The notes beneath the pieces are model-generated. The model saw only the letters and a program-made list of their open reading frames with translations. It was not told where the DNA came from and made no database searches. Below, piece after piece: positions 40,503 to 48,396 of a DNA stretch of 49,788 nucleotides (position 1 is its first letter; each line of letters starts with the position of its first letter). A program made the translations under genes and the position numbers. Where the stretch lies: the NCBI GenBank assembly GCA_021813405.1, contig JAKAKS010000032.1, forward strand, positions 1-49,788, in the 5' to 3' direction. Origin of the DNA: Nitrospirota bacterium (lineage in GTDB: Bacteria > Nitrospirota > Thermodesulfovibrionia > Thermodesulfovibrionales > JdFR-88).

Positions 40503-41993
40503 ATGGAAAACATCTTAAAGGAGGCATGGAAGGTGATCCGCAAACCAAAGTTTTATCTTAGCGCGGCCGGTCTGATAGCCGTTGGTCTTGTAATAGGCTT
40601 TGTCATCTCTTCTACCCTGGGGATAAACCCCAAGGGGTATGGCGCAGAGCCGAAGATATCGAACCAGGCCATACAAACCCTCACCAATATAGACGATGCA
40701 ATGGCCGAACTGGTGCAGGCGGTGAAGCCGTCAGTTGTAAACATATCCACCTCGCGCATGGTCAAGACCCCGGGCGTTCAGAACCCCTTTTCCGAAGACC
40801 CGTTTTTCAGGCAGTTTTTTGGCAACGGCGGATTGTTCCAGGCACCAAGGGAGCAAAAAGAGATGAGCCTGGGGTCCGGCGTTATTGTTGACTCCAACGG
40901 TCTTATCCTCACCAATAACCACGTGGTAAAGGGCGCACAGGAGATCAAGGTAACCCTTAATGACAAGCGTGAATTCAAGGGTAAGGTGGTTGGGGCTGAT
41001 GCCAAGACGGATCTGGCCCTGGTGAAGATTGACGCAAAGGGGCTTCCGGCCATTAAATGGGGTGATTCGGACAAGCTCCGTGTGGGAGACATGGTTATTG
41101 CTATTGGCAGCCCTTACGGGCTTACACAAACCGTTACAAGAGGCATAGTCAGCGCCACCGGCAGGGCCAACGTGGGCATAGCCGATTATGAAGATTTCAT
41201 CCAGACGGACGCCTCCATTAACCCCGGCAACTCCGGCGGGGCGCTTGTAAATGCCAGGGGCGAGCTGGTTGGCATCAACACTGCTATATTCAGCACCACG
41301 GGCGGTTACCAGGGGATAGGGTTTGCAATCCCAAGTGATATGGCTAAAGAGGTGATGGACAGCCTGCTAAAAAATGGAAAAGTGATAAGGGGATGGCTTG
41401 GCATCTGGATACAGCCGGTAACGCCCGCGATGGCCAAGGAGTTTGGCCTCAAGGACGATAAAGGCGCCCTCGTGTCCGACATCGTAAAGCATGGCCCCGC
41501 GGACAAGGCTGGCCTTAAACCGGGGGATTTCATAACCGAGTACGACAATCAGAAGGTGGACGATCCCACTCACTTGCGAAACATGGTGGCCAATACCGTC
41601 CCAGGCAAAGAAGTACAGTTGAAATACGTCCGGGATGGCAAAGAGCGCACAACAACTGTGAAGATTACGGAGCAACCTGAGCAGGAAGCTGCCCTCGCGC
41701 CAACATTCAACAATGCCTTGAGCGGCGTGAGCGTGCAGGACCTGACTTCGAATATCAGAAGGAGCATGAAAATCCCTGATCGGATACAGGGCGTGATAAT
41801 CACCAACGTGGATCCGGACAGCTCGGCCGCCATGGTGCTTCAGCCTAAAGACGTTATTATGGAGATAAACCGTAAATCCGTCAAAAACGTGGACGGCTAT
41901 AAGGCGGTGGCCTCCAAGATCGGGCCGGACGAAAGCATTCTGTTGTACATTTACAGGGGAGGCCAGTCCTTCTACATTACCATCTCCAAATAA
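40503..41993 (+). CDS. degP: Periplasmic serine endoprotease HtrA/DegP-like
   Basis: The 496-residue protein has an N-terminal anchor or signal (FYLSAAGLIAVGLVIGFVI), a trypsin-like domain with the His in LTNNHVV, Asp in KTDLALVKI and Ser in NPGNSGGALV, and two PDZ domains (IRGWLGIWIQPV onward and GVSVQDLTSNIRRSMK onward). It cleaves misfolded envelope proteins. The N-terminal helix lacks a clear signal-peptidase site, so it may remain membrane-anchored, like DegS, though two PDZ domains fit DegP/DegQ better. Confidence 0.94.
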   Translation: MENILKEAWKVIRKPKFYLSAAGLIAVGLVIGFVISSTLGINPKGYGAEPKISNQAIQTLTNIDDAMAELVQAVKPSVVNISTSRMVKTPGVQNPFSEDPFFRQFFGNGGLFQAPREQKEMSLGSGVIVDSNGLILTNNHVVKGAQEIKVTLNDKREFKGKVVGADAKTDLALVKIDAKGLPAIKWGDSDKLRVGDMVIAIGSPYGLTQTVTRGIVSATGRANVGIADYEDFIQTDASINPGNSGGALVNARGELVGINTAIFSTTGGYQGIGFAIPSDMAKEVMDSLLKNGKVIRGWLGIWIQPVTPAMAKEFGLKDDKGALVSDIVKHGPADKAGLKPGDFITEYDNQKVDDPTHLRNMVANTVPGKEVQLKYVRDGKERTTTVKITEQPEQEAALAPTFNNALSGVSVQDLTSNIRRSMKIPDRIQGVIITNVDPDSSAAMVLQPKDVIMEINRKSVKNVDGYKAVASKIGPDESILLYIYRGGQSFYITISK

Positions 41994-42016
41994 GCAGAGA
42001 GGCCGTATAACGGCAT

Positions 42017-42046
42017 AAGGCGGGGGGCTGCAAAGCCCCCCGCCTT
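42017..42046. terminator. Strong 13-bp terminator after degP
   Basis: AAGGCGGGGGGCT (42017-42029) pairs perfectly with AGCCCCCCGCCTT (42034-42046) around GCAA, 23 bases past the stop codon. Confidence 0.75.
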
Positions 42047-42059
42047 CCTGATTGTCTGA

Positions 42060-42089
42060 TTGCCTCGGCCCGGGCATACCCGTTATAAT
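42060..42089 (+). promoter_or_regulatory. Promoter abutting the fmdB start (leaderless candidate)
   Basis: TTGCCT (42060-42065), an 18-base spacer and TATAAT (42084-42089) precede ATG 42095 by five bases. No Shine-Dalgarno is present. Confidence 0.55.
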
Positions 42090-42094
42090 CAGAC

Positions 42095-42310
42095 ATGCCA
42101 ATTTATGAGTACAAATGCAGCAAGTGCGCCTCGGAGTTCGAAAAGCTGGTGTTCAGCTCAACCAAGGTGCAATGTCCGAATTGCGGCTCTGCCGAGGTCA
42201 GGAAAAAGCTGTCAACTTTTGGAATGAGCGGGCTTGCAAATCCGGCTGCCGAGTCTTCCTCGTCCAAATGCTCTTCGTGCAGCAAGTCCTCCTGCGCAAG
42301 CTGCCATTAA
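42095..42310 (+). CDS. FmdB-type zinc ribbon protein
   Basis: The 71-residue protein has MPIYEYKCSKCASEFEKL and VQCPNCGSAEVRKKLS, giving the two CxxC zinc knuckles of FmdB regulators. It ends in a Ser/Cys-rich tail (SSKCSSCSKSSCASCH). These small proteins are widespread, and their function is poorly known. Confidence 0.92.
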   Translation: MPIYEYKCSKCASEFEKLVFSSTKVQCPNCGSAEVRKKLSTFGMSGLANPAAESSSSKCSSCSKSSCASCH

Positions 42311-42379
42311 AAAAGAAACACCTCTTTAGGTCTTTTTTTGAATATCATCGCGCAATAAAAAAAGGTTCCGGTACGCCTT

Positions 42380-43879
42380 TCAAGAAATCCTTTCAAAGTC
42401 AATAAACCCGGCTTCCACGTCCACATGCACCAGGCGCACGCGCGCCCTTTGTCCAACGTCCAGGCCCTGATAGCCTGAAACCATCTTCCCCTCCACGGGT
42501 GGATGAAACAGGCGCACCCAGGTGCCTTTGGGCCCCGTCCCTGTAACCATGGAATCGAATATCTGGCCTATCCGTGATTCAAGGAGAAGCGCGGCAGCGG
42601 ATTTACCTGCCTGCCTTTCCACTTTTTTGGCTGCGTCTTCCTCCTGTGTGCAGTGGTTGGCCAGGTCTTCTAGTTCGGAGTCGGTATATGGAGTACCCTC
42701 ATGACGCAGGGCTGCCTTGATCAGCCGCTGTGTTATCAGGTCGGGGAATCTGCGGTTTGGTGCTGTGGAATGGCTGTATCCCCTTACGGCGAGGCTGAAA
42801 TGGCCGTCCGGCGTTTTCCCCTCCGCTCTTCCAGGAATGTCAGCCACGTACTGGCCGGGCCCAAGCAGTTTTATCACGCTTAATGAAAGGTCCGGAAACC
42901 TGGCCGGGTCTTTGGCCCTGGCCTGTTCCAGAAAATGCTCCAGCGCAACGGCGTCCGGGGCGGCAGGAAGCGTTTGGCCCCATTCGCTGGCAAGCTCCAC
43001 AATCCTGTCCCAGCGCCTGGGCGTGCGCACCACCCGCTTGAAGGACGGCAGCCCTTTTGATTTTAGAAATCGGGATGTCATGCTGTTTGCCGCTATCATG
43101 AAATCCTCTATAAGCTCGTTTGCGCGGTTTTTTACCGCGGGCTCCAGGTCTATGATTATGCCATCAGAAAACCTGGCGCTTGCCTCAATGGTCTGAAGGC
43201 TTAATGCCCCGTGCTCGTGGCGCAGGTTCTTCATTTTCTGCGCCGCCTGGTCCTGAATGCGGAGGTTATCTTCCAGCCCGCTTACAGCTGCAATCTGTGG
43301 CGGCATGGGGCCTTTGCCATCCAGCCAAGCGGCCACACTATTATAGGCAAGTTTGGCCCGGTTGCAGACGGCCGCCTGGTAGATATCGGCATCCTTGGTG
43401 GAGCCGTCCTCGTTCAGTGTTATTTCGATTACAACGGCCAGCCGATCCTCATCCAGGTTCAGCGACGTAAGACCTGTGGAAAGCCTTTCCGGCAGCATGG
43501 GAAAAATTATGGCCGGTGTATAGACGGAAGTTGTATTGTGCCGGGCGTGCCCGTCCAGTGCCGAGCCTGTTTTTACAAGCACGTCCACGTCAGCTATGGC
43601 CACAAATATCATTACGCCCCCGCCGGGGAGTTTCTGGGCGGCTGTAAGCTGGTCTAAGTCCCTTGAATCGTCGTTGTCTATTGAGGCCCAGGGCAGGTCC
43701 CTCAGATCGCGCACAGCCCCGGTGATTGGCGCCGGGGAGCCGATTGCATCCAGTTCTGCAATGGCCTGGCCGGAGAAATCCGGCAGAAGCCCGCGCTGAA
43801 GCATGGCTTTGCGGGCCACCCGCCTGAGTATTTCCCTATGGTTGTCCCCGCTATGATGATTTGCCGCCACGTTTCTCAT
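42380..43879 (-). CDS. RNB-domain ribonuclease (RNase II/R family)
   Basis: The start is ATG 43879, giving 499 residues; an upstream TTG (43915) is inside what looks like the -35 box. The RNB domain contains LPWASIDNDDSRDLDQLT (metal-binding aspartates), FVAIADVDVLV, FPMLPERLSTGLTSLNLDEDRLAVVIEI and the RNB signature YSHSTAPNRRFPDLITQRLI. A C-terminal S1-like domain is suggested by GTWVRLFHPPVEGKMVSG. The protein is shorter than E. coli RNase II or RNase R because the N-terminal cold-shock domains are missing. It would degrade RNA from the 3' end. Confidence 0.88.
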   Translation of the reverse strand: MRNVAANHHSGDNHREILRRVARKAMLQRGLLPDFSGQAIAELDAIGSPAPITGAVRDLRDLPWASIDNDDSRDLDQLTAAQKLPGGGVMIFVAIADVDVLVKTGSALDGHARHNTTSVYTPAIIFPMLPERLSTGLTSLNLDEDRLAVVIEITLNEDGSTKDADIYQAAVCNRAKLAYNSVAAWLDGKGPMPPQIAAVSGLEDNLRIQDQAAQKMKNLRHEHGALSLQTIEASARFSDGIIIDLEPAVKNRANELIEDFMIAANSMTSRFLKSKGLPSFKRVVRTPRRWDRIVELASEWGQTLPAAPDAVALEHFLEQARAKDPARFPDLSLSVIKLLGPGQYVADIPGRAEGKTPDGHFSLAVRGYSHSTAPNRRFPDLITQRLIKAALRHEGTPYTDSELEDLANHCTQEEDAAKKVERQAGKSAAALLLESRIGQIFDSMVTGTGPKGTWVRLFHPPVEGKMVSGYQGLDVGQRARVRLVHVDVEAGFIDFERIS

Positions 43880-43885
43880 GCGGTT

Positions 43886-43915
43886 ATTATGCAGTTTTTC
43901 CAGAAAGTTCTTCAA
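43886..43915 (-). promoter_or_regulatory. Minus-strand promoter abutting the RNB gene start (leaderless candidate)
   Basis: TTGAAG (43910-43915), an 18-base spacer and CATAAT (43886-43891) end six bases before ATG 43879. The -35 contains the TTG that would otherwise look like a start codon. Confidence 0.5.
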
Positions 43916-43984
43916 AGCATAAAGGAATTCACCTTGCTGATCTTATTGCGGATTTTATCGGGAATGGCTTGCGCTGATTTCCGG

Positions 43985-43995
43985 TATAATAGGCC
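43985..43995 (+). promoter_or_regulatory. -10 box abutting the bioF GTG start (leaderless candidate)
   Basis: TATAAT (43985-43990) is followed by five bases and GTG 43996. No ribosome site or clear -35 is seen. Confidence 0.5.
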
Positions 43996-45162
43996 GTGTT
44001 CGAAAGTGAGCTTGACAGGCTGGCCAGCAGCGGGCTTTCAAGGCATATTGAAGACAGGGCGTCTGCAGGGGTAAGCCCTGCTCGCATAATAATCGGCGGG
44101 CGCGAGCTGCTAAATTTCTCTTCCAACGATTATCTTGGTTTTTCAAGAAACCCGGAAACCATGAGGGCCGCATCTGAGGCCGTTTTGCGTTATGGCGCAG
44201 GCGCGGGCTCCGCAAGGCTGCTTGCGGGGGGATGCACCGCCCTGCATGGGGAACTGGAGGCCCGGCTGGCCCATTTTAAAGGGCGTGCGACGGCTCTTCT
44301 TTTTGGTTCCGGCTGGCACGCAAACGCCGGGGCTATACCTGTGCTGGCAGGCCGTGGAGATGCCATTTTCAGCGACGAACTCAATCACGCAAGCATAATA
44401 GACGGGTGCAGGCTTTCAGGAGCTGAAGTGCATGTATATAAACATGCGGATGTTGACAGCCTGAAAGGGCTGCTTGAAGGCTGCAAGCCAGGCGGCAGGA
44501 AACTGATAATCACCGAGGCGGTTTTCAGCATGGATGGGGATATCGCCCCGCTGCCTGAAATTTTCGAGCTTGCCAGGGAGGATGACGCCCTGGTTTATGT
44601 GGATGAGGCCCATTCTATAGGGGTGTTTGGCGGGGGGGCGGGTATACGCTCCCATTTTGAGGGAGGGCTTACTCCGCTGGCCCCATGGCCGGGGCTTATA
44701 GAGATGGGCACTTTTTCAAAGGCATTCGGCTCCTTCGGGGCCTTCATTACGGGGGAAAAGGAAGTAACGGATCTCCTTGTCTCAAGTGCCAGGACATTCA
44801 TGTTTTCCACGGCGCTTCCGCCGGCCTGCGTGGAGGCATCTCTGGCGTCGCTTGAGTTGATACAGTGCGGCAAGGCCGCCCCCATCATAAAAAAGCTCTG
44901 GGAAAATGCTGTAATGCTTAAGGCCGGGATCTGTGCGTTGATGAATATGTCCGGCTGCGAGGCAACGCCTATTGTTCCCCTGTATGTAAAAACGGTGGAA
45001 GATGCCCTCCGGCTTTCCACAATCCTGCGGGAAAACGGCATATATGCCCCGGCGATAAGGCCCCCCACAGTTAAAACGCCAAGGCTGCGGCTGTCTGTTA
45101 CAGCTTCCCATTCGAAGGAAGATTTAGAGAGCCTGCTTGATGTTTTGAAGAGAAGTCTTTAA
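43996..45162 (+). CDS. bioF: 8-amino-7-oxononanoate synthase
   Basis: The 388-residue PLP enzyme has SNDYLGFSRNPE, YGAGAGSARLLAGG, LFGSGWHANAGAIP, FSDELNHASIIDGCRLSGAEV, YVDEAHSIGVFGGGA and the PLP lysine in MGTFSKAFGSFGAF. It condenses pimeloyl-ACP (or -CoA) with alanine in biotin synthesis. No other biotin gene is adjacent. The start is GTG 43996. The sequence could also fit a closely related alpha-oxoamine synthase such as KBL, but the overall match is to BioF. Confidence 0.88.
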   Translation: MFESELDRLASSGLSRHIEDRASAGVSPARIIIGGRELLNFSSNDYLGFSRNPETMRAASEAVLRYGAGAGSARLLAGGCTALHGELEARLAHFKGRATALLFGSGWHANAGAIPVLAGRGDAIFSDELNHASIIDGCRLSGAEVHVYKHADVDSLKGLLEGCKPGGRKLIITEAVFSMDGDIAPLPEIFELAREDDALVYVDEAHSIGVFGGGAGIRSHFEGGLTPLAPWPGLIEMGTFSKAFGSFGAFITGEKEVTDLLVSSARTFMFSTALPPACVEASLASLELIQCGKAAPIIKKLWENAVMLKAGICALMNMSGCEATPIVPLYVKTVEDALRLSTILRENGIYAPAIRPPTVKTPRLRLSVTASHSKEDLESLLDVLKRSL

Positions 45163-45207
45163 AAGGGAAAATGCGCCTGTCCAGCGAAACGATTTTGAGA
45201 TAGGTTC

Positions 45208-45219
45208 TATAATAAAGAA
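45208..45219 (+). promoter_or_regulatory. -10 box abutting the relA/spoT start (leaderless candidate)
   Basis: TATAAT (45208-45213) ends six bases before ATG 45220. The gap AAAGAA is not a ribosome site. A second in-frame ATG lies at 45226. Confidence 0.55.
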
Positions 45220-47358
45220 ATGGGAATGGCTGTAAGGGGGATTGAAGACCTCCTCAATAAAGTAAGGGCGTATAACCCCGGAGCGGACATGGAGTTCATA
45301 AAGAGGGCCTATTTCTTTTCCTCAGAGGCCCACGGGGAGCAGAAACGCAAGGAGGGCTCTCCCTATATAGAACACCCCCTGGCCGTGGCTTCTGTTCTGG
45401 CAGACATGAAGATGGACACGGTTAGCATTGCCGCCGGTCTTTTGCACGATACCATCGAGGACACGCCCACCATCAAGGAAGACATCCAGAAACGCTTTGG
45501 ATACGAACTGGCCTTTCTGGTGGACTCCGTGACCAAGCTGGGCAAAATACAGTTCCAGTCTTCTGAGGAAGCGCAGGCGGAGAATTTCCGCCGCATGCTT
45601 CTCTCGATGGCGGAGGACATCCGGGTTGTGATGGTGAAGTTTGCTGACAGGCTCCACAATATGCGCACGCTCCAGTACCTGCCGGAGGAGAAAAGAAAAA
45701 GGATTGCCCAGGAAACTTTGGAAATTTACGCCCCGCTTGCAAACCGCCTTGGCATAGGATGGCTGCGGATAGAGCTTGAGAACCTCTCCTTCAAGCACCT
45801 TATGCCGGAAGTTTACGAGGATTTGGTGCGGAAAGTCGCTACACGTAGGGAAGAGCAGGAGGGGTATGTAAACGTCCTTATCGGAATCGTGAAGAACAAG
45901 CTTGCCAATGAGGGCATAAAGGCGCAGGTGAAGGGCAGGATAAAGCACTATTACGGCATCTGGCAGAAGATGCAGCGCCAGGAGATACCGTTTGACCAGA
46001 TTTACGACGTCCTTGGAATCAGGATAATCACCGACACAAAGGCAAGCTGCTACGCCGTTCTGGGCCTGATACATTCGCTTTGGAAGCCGATACCCGGCAA
46101 ATTCAAAGATTATATAGGCGTGCCCAAGTCCAATATGTACCAGTCCCTGCATACCACGGTAGTTGGGCCGGAGGGGCGACGGGTGGAGTTCCAGATAAGG
46201 ACCGAGGATATGGACAAGCTGGCCGAAGAGGGCATAGCTGCCCACTGGAAGTACAAGGAACGGGGGCACATAAACCCCAAGGACGACCGCTACATCGCCT
46301 GGCTTCGTAATTTCATACAGGAAATCCAGGACGTAAGGCAGACGCCCCAGGAATTTTTGGACGCGGTGAAGTCCGAGGTGGTGCCGGACACCATTTACAT
46401 CTTCACCCCAAGGGGCGAGATAAAGGAACTGCCGCTTGGGGCCACACCGGTGGACTTTGCCTATTCCATTCATACGCAAGTGGGGCATAAATGTGTTGGA
46501 GCAAAAGTAAACGGCCGGATGGTTCCGCTTAAGTACACGCTTAATAATGGCGACACTGTGGAGATACTTACAAGCCAGAACCATACCCCCAGCCGTGACT
46601 GGCTCTCCTTTGTCACAACATCCAGAGCGCGCACCAGGATCAGGCAGTGGATAAAGACCGAAGAGCGCAAGGAATGTATAGAGCTTGGCGTCAAGCTGCT
46701 GGAGACGGAGATCAGGCGAAGGGGGCTTCCCGTGTCGCTTCTGAAGGGGCCGGAGGCGGCTTCAGCCGCTAGCGGGCTGTCGTTTGAAGACCCGGAAGAC
46801 ATGCTTGTTGCTGTGGGGTACGGAAAGATTTCCCCGCAGCAGGTGGTAAACAGGATTGCGCCAAGTTCTATTCAGGAGGCCGAAGCTCCTACCGTAAAGC
46901 CTACGAAGCAGGCGGAAGAGGAAAAGGGCATAACTATTACCGGCATGACGGACATCCTTTATCATCTCGCCAAGTGCTGCTATCCCGTGCCGGGGGACAA
47001 CCTTGTGGGGTTCATAACCAGGGGTAAAGGCGTAAGCGTTCACAGAAAGAGCTGCCCCAATCTTCCAAGGCTGGTTGCCGACGAAGAGAGGCTTATCTCC
47101 GTGCAGTGGAAGGCCTCCGACGGGGCGCCGCATCTGGCCAAGGTGGCGGTGGATACCCTGGACAGGCCTGGCATTGTGGCCAATCTGTCTGCCGCGATCT
47201 CTTCCCTGAATATTAATATCCATCATATGGAGGCCATTACCAACCAGCTTGAAAACGCACACATATCTTTTATACTGGAGGTAAAAGACAGGGGTCAGCT
47301 TAACGCGATAATGCAGAAACTTGCCCAGCTTGATGGTGTTATCGGGGTGCGAAGATGA
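45220..47358 (+). CDS. Bifunctional (p)ppGpp synthetase/hydrolase (RelA/SpoT, Rel)
   Basis: The 712-residue protein has an intact hydrolase HD motif (PLAVASVLADM, GLLHDTIEDT, KFADRLHNMRTL), a synthetase domain (KGRIKHYYGIWQKMQRQ, SNMYQSLHTTVVGPEGRRVEFQIRT), TGS (FTPRGEIKELPLGATPVDFAYSIHT), a helical/zinc-finger region (CCYPVPGDNLVGFITRG) and ACT (ITNQLENAHISFILEV). Both activities look functional, so it probably makes and degrades the stringent-response alarmone. The MscS gene overlaps its end by four bases. Confidence 0.94.
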   Translation: MGMAVRGIEDLLNKVRAYNPGADMEFIKRAYFFSSEAHGEQKRKEGSPYIEHPLAVASVLADMKMDTVSIAAGLLHDTIEDTPTIKEDIQKRFGYELAFLVDSVTKLGKIQFQSSEEAQAENFRRMLLSMAEDIRVVMVKFADRLHNMRTLQYLPEEKRKRIAQETLEIYAPLANRLGIGWLRIELENLSFKHLMPEVYEDLVRKVATRREEQEGYVNVLIGIVKNKLANEGIKAQVKGRIKHYYGIWQKMQRQEIPFDQIYDVLGIRIITDTKASCYAVLGLIHSLWKPIPGKFKDYIGVPKSNMYQSLHTTVVGPEGRRVEFQIRTEDMDKLAEEGIAAHWKYKERGHINPKDDRYIAWLRNFIQEIQDVRQTPQEFLDAVKSEVVPDTIYIFTPRGEIKELPLGATPVDFAYSIHTQVGHKCVGAKVNGRMVPLKYTLNNGDTVEILTSQNHTPSRDWLSFVTTSRARTRIRQWIKTEERKECIELGVKLLETEIRRRGLPVSLLKGPEAASAASGLSFEDPEDMLVAVGYGKISPQQVVNRIAPSSIQEAEAPTVKPTKQAEEEKGITITGMTDILYHLAKCCYPVPGDNLVGFITRGKGVSVHRKSCPNLPRLVADEERLISVQWKASDGAPHLAKVAVDTLDRPGIVANLSAAISSLNINIHHMEAITNQLENAHISFILEVKDRGQLNAIMQKLAQLDGVIGVRR

Positions 47359-48386
47359 CGCCGCTTTCCTACGCCGGCATAACCATTGGCATAGTAGCGG
47401 CCCTGCTTACGGTTCGGTGGGTAACCATGCGTTCTTTGGCCCGCTGGGCCATGAACAGGAACAAGGACCTTCACGACCTTTATCTTGGTTCCCTCCGGCT
47501 GCCCAGCATCTTCTGGGCTCTTGCTATAGGCATTTACGAGGGCATACAGCTCTCCGGCGCAACCGGACGGTTTGCGCTGGACGCGGACAAGGTAATTTAT
47601 GTACTGCTGCTTGCCAGCATCACACTGGCGGGCGCAAACCTGCTTACCCGCCTTCTCAGGCACTACGTACAGAAAAAAGCCCTTCCAATACCCACTACCG
47701 GGCTTACCTACGATCTTGTAAAAGGGGTGGTCATTGCCGTTGGCGTGCTGGTTATCCTGCACAGTCTTGGCATCTCCATCGTGCCCCTGCTTACGGCTTT
47801 GGGCGTGGGCGGACTTGCGGTGGCCTTGGCCTTGCAGGACACGCTCTCCAATCTGTTTGCGGGCATCCAGATACTGCTTGAAAAACCCATCCGCGTAGGG
47901 GATTTCATCAAGCTGGATTCGGGGCAGGAAGGCGTGGTGCGCGATATAGGCCTGCGTACGACAAGGCTGCTTCTGCCCCAGGCCGACGTGCTGGTTATCC
48001 CCAATAACAAGATTACGCAGACCATCATCACTAACTATTCCATGCCGGAAGAGGGCACGATGATAGTGATACCCGTTTCTGTGTCTTACGATTCGGACCT
48101 GGACCATGTGGAAATGGTGTTAACTGGCATAGCTGCCAGGGCCACGCAGGAGGTGGACGGCGTGCTTGCCGCCCCGGCCCCCAGCGTAAGCTATACCGCT
48201 TTTGGGCCAAGCTCAATCGATTGCAGCCTCTCACTAAAAATAAGCGATGTTACAAAACGCCAGAGCGCCTCTCATACCATAAGGAAAATGATCTTCAATC
48301 AGTTCCGGGAGGAGAGCATCGAAATACCCATGCCGCACACTACGGTTTCAATAAAACAGGGGCAAGGCGGCAAAACGGACCTTTAA
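47355..48386 (+). CDS. mscS: Small-conductance mechanosensitive channel (MscS family)
   Basis: The 343-residue protein has an N-terminal membrane region with about four to five helices, the pore helix and MscS signature LLTALGVGGLAVALALQDTLSNLFAGIQILLEKPI, then the beta domain GDFIKLDSGQEGVVRDIGLRTTRLLLPQADVLVIPNNKI and a C-terminal alpha/beta part. It releases solutes on hypo-osmotic shock. The ATG overlaps the relA/spoT stop by four bases (ATGA type). Confidence 0.93.
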   Translation: MTPLSYAGITIGIVAALLTVRWVTMRSLARWAMNRNKDLHDLYLGSLRLPSIFWALAIGIYEGIQLSGATGRFALDADKVIYVLLLASITLAGANLLTRLLRHYVQKKALPIPTTGLTYDLVKGVVIAVGVLVILHSLGISIVPLLTALGVGGLAVALALQDTLSNLFAGIQILLEKPIRVGDFIKLDSGQEGVVRDIGLRTTRLLLPQADVLVIPNNKITQTIITNYSMPEEGTMIVIPVSVSYDSDLDHVEMVLTGIAARATQEVDGVLAAPAPSVSYTAFGPSSIDCSLSLKISDVTKRQSASHTIRKMIFNQFREESIEIPMPHTTVSIKQGQGGKTDL

Positions 48387-48396
48387 GAGTAAGGTT

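Noticed and set aside
43880-43915. Start of the RNB gene at TTG 43915
   Set aside because: TTGAAG there fits a -35 box with CATAAT 18 bases downstream, and ATG 43879 follows six bases after it.
45322-46584. 420-codon open frame on the minus strand
   Set aside because: It is antisense to the firmly identified relA/spoT gene and has no recognisable domain; such frames are common in GC-rich coding sequence.
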